Shown one piece after another: positions 9,405 to 18,105 of a stretch of DNA of 64,000 nt; position 1 is the first letter of the stretch; each line of letters opens with the position of its first letter. Under the pieces are notes generated by a model that had not been told where the DNA came from, made no database searches, and saw only the letters and a program-made list of their open reading frames with translations. The stretch is from positions 2,124,001-2,188,000 of the forward strand of contig NC_019748.1 in NCBI RefSeq assembly GCF_000317575.1, written 5' to 3'. The stretch comes from Stanieria cyanosphaera PCC 7437. Its GTDB lineage: Bacteria; Cyanobacteriota; Cyanobacteriia; Cyanobacteriales; Xenococcaceae. The position numbers were made by a program, and so were the translations under genes.

Positions 9405-10086
9405 ACTTTATAAATATCAAGATTGTGCTAGTAATTATATATAGCGTTTCTTATAGTTGTGAAGTACAGTCAACATCTTGGTTGTTGTTGATGGTTGATA
9501 ATTGATTGGTAATTGCTATTTGCTACTTTATAACTGGTAACTTGTCACTGGTAACTGATAATGGTGTACCTCATGAATCTAAGAATTGTTATGGCTTCTT
9601 TAAAGAATTACAAATCAACAACTCATCATAGCTTAGGATTTTTGAGGTTACCACCATCAAAAGAATTAAAAATCGTGAGAGGCTGAATCTCTCTCTAAGG
9701 GCAAGTAGGGCTGTTTCAAACTGAGATAAGTTAAGGAATGAAAAATGCTCAGGAAGTGGTGGCACAGAAAAATCGGGCAATGAGACACAATTTGCTGAAA
9801 AACAAGCCTATTTTAGTGTTAACCAAAATGTCAGCCAGAATTCCCTATCCTTACTTTACAGCGGGGTAGTTCATAACTGACGAATTAGCTAAAAGCTAAA
9901 AAGGTATTGCTGTAATTAAAGCAATACAAAAACATTGATCAGACAGTAAACTTTTGAACTGGAATCAAGTCTCTTACGAATTCGATCCGTCCGTCGCATC
10001 CTCTTTGATAAGATGGGATGATAGAAAACAAAATTAATTGTTATAGAGAATCCCCTCTGTAAATTTAACAATTTGGATTAGGAGGA
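9405..10086. other. Long gap between the kinase-like gene and psbU
   Basis: The left part holds a MITE-like element (9440-9592). From 9593 to about 9900 there is a possible 63-codon minus-strand frame that I could not identify and do not call. The last 60 bases carry the psbU leader, with the ribosome-binding sequence AGGAGG at 10080-10085. Confidence 0.4.
9440..9592 (+). repeat. MITE-like element, family TATAGCG, copy C
   Basis: The left arm TATAGCGTTTCTTATAG is followed by heptamer-like repeats (variants of TTGATAA and TAACTGG). The right arm, read on the minus strand, is ATAACAATTCTTAG followed by ATGAGGTACA. Both arms match those of the copies at 13704-14069 and 30984-31181. Confidence 0.5.
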
Positions 10087-10512
10087 ATGAAGTTGATGAA
10101 GAGATTGATAGGCATTTTAGTTACTTTGTGTGTCATAGTAACTTCTTGGGGCGTGACAGGAGTTGCTCAAGCTCAGGCTTTAAATTTAAGCTCCGTTAAT
10201 TTGCAATCATCGTCTATTTTGGCAGTTCGTCGTAATATTGCTGACGATAAATTAAGCGAAATCCAAGGAAAATTAGACTTAAATAACAGTGATGTTCGGG
10301 ATTTTCGAGGACTACGTGGATTTTATCCTACCCTAGCTTCTAAAATTATTAAAAACGCCCCTTATGAAAAAGTAGAGGATGTTTTATCAATTCCTGGTTT
10401 AAGCGAAAGTCAAAAAGAAAGACTCCAAGCTAATTTAGATAACTTTGTTGTTACTAAAATGTCTGAGGCTTTCAATGAGGGAGATGATCGTTTCAATCCT
10501 GGAGTTTACTAA
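10087..10512 (+). CDS. psbU: Photosystem II 12-kDa extrinsic protein PsbU
   Basis: This is a 141-residue lumenal protein that caps the oxygen-evolving complex of photosystem II and stabilises the manganese cluster and chloride. The signal peptide ends near AQAQA. The mature part has the PsbU helix-hairpin-helix-like core: KLDLNNSDVRDFRGLRGFYP, then NAPYEKVEDVLSIPGLSE. The given ATG leaves only one base between GGAGG and the start. The in-frame ATG at 10096 (or TTG at 10093) has normal spacing and is probably the real start, giving MKRLIGILVTL. A terminator follows at 10540-10569. Confidence 0.95.
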   Translation: MKLMKRLIGILVTLCVIVTSWGVTGVAQAQALNLSSVNLQSSSILAVRRNIADDKLSEIQGKLDLNNSDVRDFRGLRGFYPTLASKIIKNAPYEKVEDVLSIPGLSESQKERLQANLDNFVVTKMSEAFNEGDDRFNPGVY

Positions 10513-10539
10513 ATAACGATAAAAAAAATCCTTTGTTTT

Positions 10540-10569
10540 ACCCTCACCTTCTGTTGGTGTGGGTTTTTT
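10540..10569 (+). terminator. psbU terminator
   Basis: The stem ACCCTCACC/GGTGTGGGT has one T-T mismatch and a 7-base loop, followed by TTTTTT. It lies 28 bases after the psbU stop and just before nadB. Confidence 0.75.
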
Positions 10570-10607
10570 GTTAATATTAGTAAAATTTGTTAAAAAATTG
10601 ATTCGAC

Positions 10608-12242
10608 TTGAAGGACTTTTTTTTTGATGTTGTTGTCATAGGTTCTGGTGCTGCTGGACTATACGCTGCCTTATGTTTGCCAGAAGAATATCGAGTGGCT
10701 TTGGTTACCAAAGATGAGCTTAAAACGGGAGCAAGTGATTGGGCGCAGGGAGGTATTGCAGCAGCAATTAATCCTGATGATTCTCCATTATTACATCTAG
10801 AAGATACTCTCAAAGCAGGAGCAGGTTTATGCGATCGCACTGCAGTACAATTTTTAGTAGAAAATGCTGCTAGTTCGATTCAATCTTTAGTAGCAATGGG
10901 AGTGGCTTTTGATCGCCACAACAATCATTTGGCAATGACTTTAGAAGCTGCTCATTCTCGTCCTCGTGTACTTCACGCTGCTGATACTACAGGAAGAGCG
11001 ATCGTTAGTACTTTAACTGAACAAGTTTTACAAAGAGCTAATATTGAAGTTTTTGCTCAAGCTTTTGCCCTCAGTTTATGGCTTCATCCCGATACTGGTG
11101 ATTGTCAAGGAATTAGTCTACTTCATCAAGGAGAAATTAACTGGTTACAAGCAGCAGCCGTAGTTCTTGCTACTGGTGGTGGGGGTCAAGTTTTTGCTCA
11201 TACAACTAATCCGACAGTTAGTACGGGAGATGGAGTTGCTTTAGCTTGGCGTAGTGGTGCAATTTTACGAGATTTGGAATTTGTGCAATTTCATCCTACT
11301 GCTTTAAGCAAACCAGGCGCACCGCGTTTTTTAATTAGTGAGGCAGTCAGAGGAGAAGGAGCGCATTTAATTGATTCGCAAGGAAAACGATTTGCTTTTG
11401 ATTATCATCCTGATGGTGAATTAGCACCTAGGGATGTAGTTAGTAGGGCAATTTTTACTCACTTGCAAAAGACTAATCAAACCAATGTTTATTTGGATTT
11501 AAGACCAATTCCCGTCGAAAGAATTCGCTATCGTTTTCCGAATATTATTCGTGTCTGTCAAAAATGGGGAGTTGATTTGTTTCAAGAACCAATTCCTGTA
11601 ACGCCTGCTGCTCATTATTGGATGGGTGGAATTGCTGTTGATACAATGAATCAAACTTCTATCCCTGGTTTATATGCGATCGGAGAAACAGCTAGTACGG
11701 GTGTACATGGTGCAAATCGTTTAGCGAGTAATTCATTACTAGAATGTCTTGTTTATGCAGCCCAATTGTCAAAACTGGTAATTAATCACACAACACCCTT
11801 ACCAAAAAGTGAGGTACTCAAAGTGATTGAAGAAGATTGGCAAGGGCAATGTAACGTAGTAGTTACTATTAGAGAAAAACTACCTGATTTAGTTTGGCAA
11901 AGTGCAGGCATCTGTCGCACACAGGAGATTATGACAAGTGCGATCGCTCTAATTGAATCATGGCGCACTCAATTAGCTTCTCTTTCTTTCAATCAATATG
12001 TTGAAAAATTATCTCCTTGCGATCGAGTTAAATTGATTTCTCCTAATGCCGAACAACAATTGCGTCTGTATACTGAAACCTTAAATTTGCTTGATATCGC
12101 TTATTTAATCTTGAAAAGTGCCATATTTCGGACTGAAAGCCGAGGTGGACATTATCGTGATGATTATCCTGAGCCTGACGCTCATTGGCAGGTACATACA
12201 ATGGTACAGCAAGATAGTTGGTACACTGCTTCACTCGATTAA
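10608..12242 (+). CDS. nadB: L-aspartate oxidase
   Basis: This is a 544-residue flavoprotein that oxidises L-aspartate to iminoaspartate, the first step of de novo NAD synthesis. The N-terminus has the FAD-binding VVVIGSGAAGLYAA, followed by TKDELKTGASDWAQGGIAAA. The catalytic region includes HPTAL and ISEAVRGEGAHLID, and the C-terminal helical domain has TESRGGHYRDDYP. Translation must start at a TTG (10608), because an in-frame TGA lies at 10599-10601. The gene begins 39 bases after the psbU terminator. Its stop codon overlaps, in opposite orientation, the stop of a DUF29 remnant. Confidence 0.95.
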   Translation: MKDFFFDVVVIGSGAAGLYAALCLPEEYRVALVTKDELKTGASDWAQGGIAAAINPDDSPLLHLEDTLKAGAGLCDRTAVQFLVENAASSIQSLVAMGVAFDRHNNHLAMTLEAAHSRPRVLHAADTTGRAIVSTLTEQVLQRANIEVFAQAFALSLWLHPDTGDCQGISLLHQGEINWLQAAAVVLATGGGGQVFAHTTNPTVSTGDGVALAWRSGAILRDLEFVQFHPTALSKPGAPRFLISEAVRGEGAHLIDSQGKRFAFDYHPDGELAPRDVVSRAIFTHLQKTNQTNVYLDLRPIPVERIRYRFPNIIRVCQKWGVDLFQEPIPVTPAAHYWMGGIAVDTMNQTSIPGLYAIGETASTGVHGANRLASNSLLECLVYAAQLSKLVINHTTPLPKSEVLKVIEEDWQGQCNVVVTIREKLPDLVWQSAGICRTQEIMTSAIALIESWRTQLASLSFNQYVEKLSPCDRVKLISPNAEQQLRLYTETLNLLDIAYLILKSAIFRTESRGGHYRDDYPEPDAHWQVHTMVQQDSWYTASLD

Positions 12243-12484
12243 TCAGCTAAAAAATATTCATCAAGACATTCCGCTATAGAAAAAGGACATTTTTCAGGAA
12301 AAGCCACTACAGACAATCCTGTTTCATCACTAGCTTGTTTTTTAGCAGCTAAATAACAAGTAGTAATTATTTCTGGTAAGTAATTTTTGAGACTAGGACT
12401 ATCAGAGAATAATCTTTCAATTCTGCGTCGATGTTCTCTAATACTAGATTTCCAAATAATGTTACTTTGGCAAAAGTCCTCATT
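12239..12484 (-). pseudogene. DUF29 protein, C-terminal remnant
   Basis: The minus strand is open for about 80 codons and reads SNIIWKSSIREHRRRIERLF, then SDSPSLKNYLPEI, then FPEKCPFSIAECLDEYF. This is the C-terminal half of the DUF29 family, which is abundant in cyanobacteria. The N-terminal half (about 60 residues) is missing, an in-frame TGA lies at 12485-12487, and no ATG opens the frame. Its stop overlaps the nadB stop on the other strand. DUF29 genes have no established function. I read this as a decayed copy. Confidence 0.7.
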
Positions 12485-12697
12485 TCAGGCTGAGGATTAT
12501 TGATTTAGTATTGACAATGTTTAGTTATATATCAGTTTTTGCAGTTAATGAGGTACAAAGTTTTTTGTAACAAAGGCAAGAGCTGTTTCAGTTATCTATT
12601 ATCAATTATTTTTTGTTTTCTGTTTTCTACTTTCAAGTGGCAGGCGCTGACTGCATCTGCACAGTTAACTGAGGAATTCTATAGCAGTTACTATCTC

Positions 12698-13699
12698 ATG
12701 AGAAAATTATACTTTCTTGTCCCAGGCACAACTAAAAAATTCGGTGGTGGCGGACTATGGGCAGAGCTAAAAATTTTGCAACTAGCTCAACAAATTTGCT
12801 CGGCAGAAATTGTTACTTATCGTCAACGAGAAGAATCATCTTTATTTTTGGAAGATTTACTCAAAAATGAGCATTTAAATGATTGTATTTTTGTAGTTAG
12901 TTGGGGTTTTGACGTACCAAAATTAATTAAAAAACTGAAACCATTACCTATTATTTATCATGCTCATAGTGCAGGTTATGGTTTTGATTTACCTTCAAAT
13001 ATTCCAATTATTGCCGTTAGTCGTAACACAATGGGTTATTGGGGACAAAAATCTCCTAATTCTTTAATTTATTATTTACCTAATCAAATCGATCCAGGTT
13101 TTACTAATTTTAATCAGCCTAGAGATATTGATGTTTTGGTGCAAACCCGCAAGTCTTCTCAATATTTACTTGAACAATTAATTCCTGCTTTACAACAACA
13201 TTTTCAGGTTAAAGTTTTAGATGGTTATGTTGAAGATTTAGTCGGATTATTTAATCGCACAAAAATTTATCTTTATGATTCGGCTGAATACTGGGTAGTA
13301 AATGGTGTAACTGAAGGTTTTGGTTTACCGCCTTTGGAAGCTTTGGTTTGTGGATGTCAGGTCTTTTCTAGTGTTAATAGTGCGTTAGCCGATTATCTCG
13401 ATCCCAGTTTTAATTGTTATAAAATTGCTGGTTATGCTTTAGAATTTGACCTTAATCGAATTATGTCAGTTTTAAATTCTTCAGAAAAATTTCAATTATC
13501 AGAATCATTTTTTGAACAATATAGAGCAGAAAATATTCTGAAAAGATTAGAGGTAATTTTGACAGAAGTTAATTACTTTTTTGATCATGAGCAAAAGTAT
13601 CAAACTCAGATTGCAGGATTAAGTTTGTGGCGAATTCAACAACGATGGAGTCAGAAAACTTTGCAGAAAATCGGTAAAAAATTGTCTTTTAAAAAATAA
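12698..13699 (+). CDS. Glycosyltransferase (GT4/GT1-like, GT-B fold)
   Basis: From the ATG at 12698 the product has 333 residues starting MRKLYFLVPGTTKKFGGGGLW. The glycine-rich loop and the later GVTEGFGLPPLEALVCGCQV are the donor-nucleotide-sugar signature of GT-B glycosyltransferases. VFSSVNSALADYL follows it. A middle segment, IIYHAHSAGYGF, fits the acceptor/donor cleft. The same frame is open a further 53 codons upstream (to 12539), but that part is of low quality and unlike the family, so I prefer the later start. The sugar and acceptor are unknown. The gene stands alone, flanked by a DUF29 remnant and a repeat cluster. Confidence 0.75.
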   Translation: MRKLYFLVPGTTKKFGGGGLWAELKILQLAQQICSAEIVTYRQREESSLFLEDLLKNEHLNDCIFVVSWGFDVPKLIKKLKPLPIIYHAHSAGYGFDLPSNIPIIAVSRNTMGYWGQKSPNSLIYYLPNQIDPGFTNFNQPRDIDVLVQTRKSSQYLLEQLIPALQQHFQVKVLDGYVEDLVGLFNRTKIYLYDSAEYWVVNGVTEGFGLPPLEALVCGCQVFSSVNSALADYLDPSFNCYKIAGYALEFDLNRIMSVLNSSEKFQLSESFFEQYRAENILKRLEVILTEVNYFFDHEQKYQTQIAGLSLWRIQQRWSQKTLQKIGKKLSFKK

Positions 13700-13703
13700 T
13701 AAA

Positions 13704-14069
13704 TATAGCGTTTCTCATCTTGGTAAGGTACGCCAGTTATCAGCAAGTATAGCAGTACAAAGAAAGATTAGGACATTATTGTAAATCGTAGGGGCGATTG
13801 GCCAATCGCCCTGACAAGATTTGCGTGTCCTAACCTAAATACGTAGTGTTATAAAAAGTAGAGACGTAACATGTTACGTCTGTACAAAAGCGCGAAGCTT
13901 CAGAAACGTGAAACGAAAGATCAAAAAGTTGATCTGCTATTGGCTGTGGACAAACAATTAACTCCGATGATGACGCGTCATCATCAGCCGAAGGCGCGCA
14001 GAGCGATCAACCATTAACGCTCAATCAGGAGCGAACGGATGTACCTTATAGAGCGTGAGAACTGCTATA
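13704..14069 (+). repeat. MITE-like element, family TATAGCG, copy A, with a nested second element
   Basis: The left arm is TATAGCGTTTCTCATC followed by TTGGTAAGGTAC. The right arm, read on the minus strand, is TATAGCAGTTCTCACGCTCT followed by ATAAGGTACA. The inside carries a complete 106-bp element (13748-13853). It also has a near-copy of the GTAGAGACGTAACA palindrome (13858-13885) and the perfect palindrome ATGATGACGCGTCATCAT. The element ends two bases from the dcd stop codon and fills the whole gap between the glycosyltransferase gene and dcd. Confidence 0.55.
13748..13853 (+). repeat. 106-bp MITE-like element, copy 1
   Basis: The element starts TATAGCAGTACAAAG and ends TACGTAGTGTTATA. 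Its arms form an imperfect inverted repeat with TTAGGACA/TGTCCTAA inside. The core is a perfect 20-base palindrome, GGGCGATTGGCCAATCGCCC (13792-13811). All 106 bases are identical to the copy at 17441-17546. The TA ends suggest mobilisation by an IS630/Tc1-like transposase. Confidence 0.7.
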
Positions 14070-14071
14070 AA

Positions 14072-14653
14072 TTAAACTTTGGAAAAAACTACTTGTTGTG
14101 GTTGGTCTTGATACTTACCTTGACGAGTATCATAACTTACATCACAGCGATCGCCTTCTAAAAATAATAATTGTACCACTCCTTCTGAAGCGTAGATGCG
14201 ACAATCAGCACTAGAAGAATTAGAAAATTCTAAAGTTAGATGTCCACGCCAACCAGCTTCAGCGGGAGTGAGATTGGCAATTAGTCCGACACGGGCATAA
14301 GTACTTTTTCCTATGCACAATACAGTAATATTGTCAGGCAAAGCAAGTTTTTCTAAAGCTACTCCCAAGCCGTAGGAATGAGCAGGCAAAATAAAATAAC
14401 TACCATTTTTATCTTGATGTAGAGATGTCGGTTCTAAGTTATCGGGATTAAAGTTTTTTGGATCGACAACTGTACCTGGAATATGACGGAAAATACGAAA
14501 TTCTGAGGGAGAAAGGCGAATATCGTAACCAAAACTGCCTAAACCATAGGAAATTACTGGTATATCTTTGATTTTGCGAATTAATTTTGGTTCAAAAGGA
14601 GTAATCATCCCTTTGTTTGCCATTTCAGTAATCCAGGTATCGTTTTTAATCAC
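14072..14653 (-). CDS. dcd: dCTP deaminase
   Basis: This 193-residue enzyme deaminates dCTP to dUTP, feeding dUMP and thymidylate synthesis. The length equals that of typical bacterial Dcd. The nucleotide-binding and catalytic regions are clear: HSYGLGVALEKLALPDN, then GKSTYARVGLIANLTPAEAG, then WRGHLTLEFSNSS with the conserved glutamate of the AEAGWRG block. The C-terminus CDVSYDTRQGKYQDQP also fits. It lies 82 bases downstream of the START-like gene on the same strand and could be read through from it. A repeat element begins two bases after its stop. Confidence 0.95.
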   Translation of the reverse strand: MIKNDTWITEMANKGMITPFEPKLIRKIKDIPVISYGLGSFGYDIRLSPSEFRIFRHIPGTVVDPKNFNPDNLEPTSLHQDKNGSYFILPAHSYGLGVALEKLALPDNITVLCIGKSTYARVGLIANLTPAEAGWRGHLTLEFSNSSSADCRIYASEGVVQLLFLEGDRCDVSYDTRQGKYQDQPQQVVFSKV

Positions 14654-14735
14654 GGTAATAATCAGCTTATGGTGAGAATCGATTTACTAGGATACCGAAT
14701 AACGTTCTTAGTAAGAATATTTTCACCATTATTTT

Positions 14736-15407
14736 CTAAGATTTGGCTTGAAGAAAACGTAATTCTGTTTCTTGTTTGATTGCTGCTAAAGTTTTTTGTA
14801 AGGTATCTTCGTAAATGCCATAGAATATACTACCACCAGCATTAGGTTGAACAGAGACTTGATGAGTAATTAAAACTTGATCGGCGGGTGCGCTAGGATA
14901 AGGAGAAACTGGTTCAATTGTCCACTTGCCATTAAGCGATTTGAGATCGCCATTAACTATTTGAAAACTAATTTGCTGAGGATAGACTTCAGTTACAGCA
15001 ATGCGGATGCGAGTTTTTTTGTTAATTACTAATACCTGAACGGAATTAATTTGTTCAAATACCTTTTTATTGCCATTAGCTTGGATTAATTGGCTACTAG
15101 CAACATTAGGTAAGAATTGCTCAAAATTATTGTAATCTGTTAAAACTTCCCAGACTTTAGCTGCGGGAGCTTTGATTAACACTCTAGCTGTATAGTTGCC
15201 TTCTTTTCCTGCTAAAGTTACTTTGCCATCTCTTAAAGCTGCTCTTTCTAAGGCAGGAAGTTGATCTACTGGGCCATCAAATAGTTTAGCTGAAACCGAA
15301 GGAACGTAAATCGTCAGCAGTAAAATAGCGATCGCTATTGAGCAATATTTTTTCAGGTAAGGAGTAATTGGCACTGGACAACACCGTGATAAATAAACTT
15401 TGCCCAT
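14736..15407 (-). CDS. START-like (SRPBCC, polyketide cyclase/dehydrase) exported protein
   Basis: This 223-residue protein has an N-terminal hydrophobic segment (about residues 18-40, YCSIAIAILLLTIYVPSVSA) that looks like a signal peptide. A SRPBCC fold follows: VLIKAPAAKVWEVLTDYNNF, then EQFLPNVASSQLI and the C-terminal helix GIYEDTLQKTLAAIKQETE. SRPBCC domains make a hydrophobic pocket for lipids, polyketides or cofactors. It lies 28 bases downstream of the ketosynthase gene on the same strand, so the two are probably co-transcribed. Whether it truly acts on the ketosynthase product is inference; an export signal would place it away from a cytoplasmic synthase. Confidence 0.75.
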   Translation of the reverse strand: MGKVYLSRCCPVPITPYLKKYCSIAIAILLLTIYVPSVSAKLFDGPVDQLPALERAALRDGKVTLAGKEGNYTARVLIKAPAAKVWEVLTDYNNFEQFLPNVASSQLIQANGNKKVFEQINSVQVLVINKKTRIRIAVTEVYPQQISFQIVNGDLKSLNGKWTIEPVSPYPSAPADQVLITHQVSVQPNAGGSIFYGIYEDTLQKTLAAIKQETELRFLQAKS

Positions 15408-15435
15408 TCTAACCTCAGTTTTAATCTTGGCTAGA

Positions 15436-17283
15436 CTATTGATACCAATAGGTTTGTCGCTGAAAAGGATAAGTTGGTAGTGCGACTTTGCTATAGTCAG
15501 AATTTTGATAAAAACTGAACCAATCGAGAGTTTTACCCGATACGTATAATTGAGCTATTTCTACTAGAGATGCTTCAGTAGTAAATTCAATTGGATTGAG
15601 TTTAATAACATTATTATCAACTTTTTTGGTAAATTTACCAGACCATACTCCCGATTGCAATTCTTCTCTTAAGAAAGCTGTTAATTTTCTCTCTAATTCT
15701 TGGATTGAAATAGCCATAACTGCCAAACGATGGTTAAAATGCGATCGCCCTACACTGGCAGTAAAGCACACATCTTCTAACGAAAGATCGTGATTACTCT
15801 TGAAAAATTCTAGATATCTTTGAACTAAATCTTTTAAAGCGCGATCGCTTTTAGCCGAAAGAACAAATAATTGACATAATGCCTTTTGACTTTCGCCTTT
15901 TGTAGAGACGTAACATGTTACGTCTCTACTTCTATTAACTGATTCCTGAATCACTACATGAGCATTAGTACCACTGAAACCAAAGGCACTCACTCCCGCC
16001 ATTCTAGGTTTGTTCGTATTTAACCAAGGCATCATTTCTGTAGCGACTTGAATAGGTAACTCATGCCAATTAATTTGGTGGTTGGGTTGCTGAAAATGAA
16101 GATTAGCAGGGATTTTTTGCTGTTGGAAAGATAATACTACTTTAATTAAACTGGCAATACCAGCAGCAGCTTCGGTATGACCGATATTAGTTTTAACTGA
16201 ACCCAGAATTAAAGGTTTTTCTCTCTTATTAAATACTTCCCCTAACGCATTAACTTCAATCGGATCGCCTAACGCCGTACCCGTACCGTGAGTCTCTAAA
16301 TAATCAATTTGACTCGGTTCGATCTGACTCTTTGCCAAAGCTTGACGAATCACTGCTTGTTGAGACAAACCATTAGGCGCAGTTAAACCGCTAGTACGTC
16401 CATCCTGATTGACTGCCGAACCAGAAATAACAGCTAAAATCTGATCGCCAGATGAAATTGCATCACTAAGACGTTTTAAAACAATTACCCCACAACCTTC
16501 CGAACGCACAAAACCATCCGCTTTCGCATCGAAACTGTGACAAAATCCCGTTGGTGAAAGCATTTTTGCTTGAGAAAAGTTGATACTAATTTCTGGAGAA
16601 ATTAACCGATTGACACCACCAGCTAAAGCTAAATCGCATTCGCGATTCCGCAAACTCTGACAAGCTAAATGAACTGCTACTAAAGAAGAGGAACAGGCCG
16701 TATCTACTGCGATCGCAGGGCCTGTTAAACCTAAAGTATAGGATAAACGACCTGCTGCCACACTATGAGTATTACCCGTAGTTAAGTAAGCATCTATTTC
16801 TGTATTATTCCTACTCAATAACTGATGCCAATAATCAATACTACAGATACCTATAAACACACCTGTAGCAGAACCACTCAAACTATCGGGTGCAATGGCA
16901 GCATTTTCTAAAGCTTCCCAACTTACTTCTAACAATAATCTCTGTTGCGGATCGAGACTAATTGCTTCCCTTGGTGCAATACGAAAAAATTGAGCATCAA
17001 ATTCTTTTAGATTAGGAACAAATCCTCCTTTGCGACTACAAATTTGCTTGGGATAATAAGAATCGATTTGCCAATGTTGAGGCGGAACTTCTGTAATCGC
17101 ATCAGTACCACTACAAAGTAACTGCCAAAAAGATTCTGGACTATTGACACCACCAGGAAAACGACAACCCATTCCGATAATTGCGATTTCTTCAGACTTA
17201 GCATTTTCTAAAGCTTCTAGTTTTGCCTGCATTTGTTTTAAGGCAAGTAAGGCGCGTTTGGTGGGAGATAAATTATCTGTCAT
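15436..17283 (-). CDS. Ketosynthase-only type I polyketide synthase lacking the acyltransferase domain
   Basis: This 615-residue protein starts with a short helical leader (KRALLALKQMQAKLEALENA) and a full ketosynthase domain (about 33-455). The active-site cysteine is in DTACSSSL and the histidines are in ETHGTGTALGDP and VKTNIGHTEAAAG. The KS-to-AT linker follows (FVLSAKS, HRLAVMA). The next recognisable piece is the motif that normally lies after the AT domain (YVSGKTLDWFSFY, ALPTYPFQRQTYWY), and the protein ends there. The roughly 300-residue acyltransferase is absent, as are reductase and carrier domains. A 28-base palindromic repeat lies in frame at 15902-15929. It could work with a trans-acting AT and carrier, or be a relic. 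Confidence 0.85.
   Translation of the reverse strand: MTDNLSPTKRALLALKQMQAKLEALENAKSEEIAIIGMGCRFPGGVNSPESFWQLLCSGTDAITEVPPQHWQIDSYYPKQICSRKGGFVPNLKEFDAQFFRIAPREAISLDPQQRLLLEVSWEALENAAIAPDSLSGSATGVFIGICSIDYWHQLLSRNNTEIDAYLTTGNTHSVAAGRLSYTLGLTGPAIAVDTACSSSLVAVHLACQSLRNRECDLALAGGVNRLISPEISINFSQAKMLSPTGFCHSFDAKADGFVRSEGCGVIVLKRLSDAISSGDQILAVISGSAVNQDGRTSGLTAPNGLSQQAVIRQALAKSQIEPSQIDYLETHGTGTALGDPIEVNALGEVFNKREKPLILGSVKTNIGHTEAAAGIASLIKVVLSFQQQKIPANLHFQQPNHQINWHELPIQVATEMMPWLNTNKPRMAGVSAFGFSGTNAHVVIQESVNRSRDVTCYVSTKGESQKALCQLFVLSAKSDRALKDLVQRYLEFFKSNHDLSLEDVCFTASVGRSHFNHRLAVMAISIQELERKLTAFLREELQSGVWSGKFTKKVDNNVIKLNPIEFTTEASLVEIAQLYVSGKTLDWFSFYQNSDYSKVALPTYPFQRQTYWYQ
15902..15929. repeat. 28-bp perfect palindrome inside the ketosynthase gene
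   Basis: The half-site GTAGAGACGTAACA is followed directly by its exact reverse complement. Read in the gene frame it encodes the stretch SRDVTCYVST between the ketosynthase domain and the FVLSAKS linker. A copy with one mismatch is intergenic at 13858-13885. Confidence 0.8.
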
Positions 17284-17440
17284 TGAAAATTGAAGAATAC
17301 TTAATAAAAAGCGATCAAGTTTAATTGATTTTTACTTGATTTATTGTTTAGTTCCAAAAATTGAATATAAGAATTTTAGTTCAAATTGCTCGTATACTTT
17401 CTCGTACAATATTTATGCCAAATTTAATCTGAATCTAAGT

Positions 17441-17546
17441 TATAGCAGTACAAAGAAAGATTAGGACATTATTGTAAATCGTAGGGGCGATTGGCCAATC
17501 GCCCTGACAAGATTTGCGTGTCCTAACCTAAATACGTAGTGTTATA
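17441..17546 (+). repeat. 106-bp MITE-like element, copy 2
   Basis: This copy is identical at all 106 positions to the element at 13748-13853, including the TATA ends and the central GGGCGATTGGCCAATCGCCC palindrome. Its right end abuts the truncated HipA-like kinase frame that opens at 17547. Confidence 0.75.
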
Positions 17547-18089
17547 GTTGCTAGATTAGGCTTACAAATTCAAGCTCCCATTGGAACTCCTCAAATTATT
17601 GAAATATCGCAAGAAATTATAGATATTGAACCAAATCTTGAAAGTTTTGTTGCTGGAACAGCACATGGTACAGAATTTATTCCTGGTTGTATCGATCAAT
17701 GGACTTTGATTGCAACTAGCGAGCCTGCAAATAGACCAAGATTAGTTTCTCTAGCTGTGTTGTTTGGTTGGACTCACGCAAATGATCGCCAATTTATTTT
17801 TCAAAACATTCCGCCACGCATAATTTACTCAGTAGATCACGGACATTTTTTTCCTAATCCCCCAGATTGGAAAATAAAAGACCATGAATGTAATTTTACT
17901 AATGCTGAATTAAAGCAGGTATACGATATATTAATAAATGTAACAGAAGAAATGATTGTAGAAGTAGTTGCTGTTCCACCAAAGGAATGGGGAATCAGTT
18001 TAAAAGAAAGATTGGGAATGATAATTTATCTAACCAAAAGAAAAAAAGAATTACAAAATCATTTAGAATCCCGTTTAAGCATTAGCTAA
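17547..18089 (+). pseudogene. HipA-like kinase, 5'-truncated at a MITE
   Basis: The frame starting right after the repeat reads VARLGLQIQAPIGTPQIIEI, then FVAGTAHGTEFIPGCIDQW, then LFGWTHANDRQFIFQNIPP and YSVDHGHFF. This resembles the cyanobacterial HipA-like kinase family (with NxDR-like and DHG metal/catalytic blocks), but the N-terminal 45-60 residues are missing. No ATG opens the frame; only a TTG at 17706 would give a 127-residue product. Upstream of the element I find no matching N-terminus. The DUF3037 gene that usually accompanies this family follows 16 bases downstream. I read the kinase as inactivated, with the element at the break point. Confidence 0.6.
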
Positions 18090-18105
18090 GACAAAAGTAA
18101 AATCA

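Noticed and set aside
9589-9780. A 63-codon minus-strand frame between the kinase-like gene and psbU
   Set aside because: The frame has no ribosome-binding site, matches no family I know and partly overlaps a repeat element.
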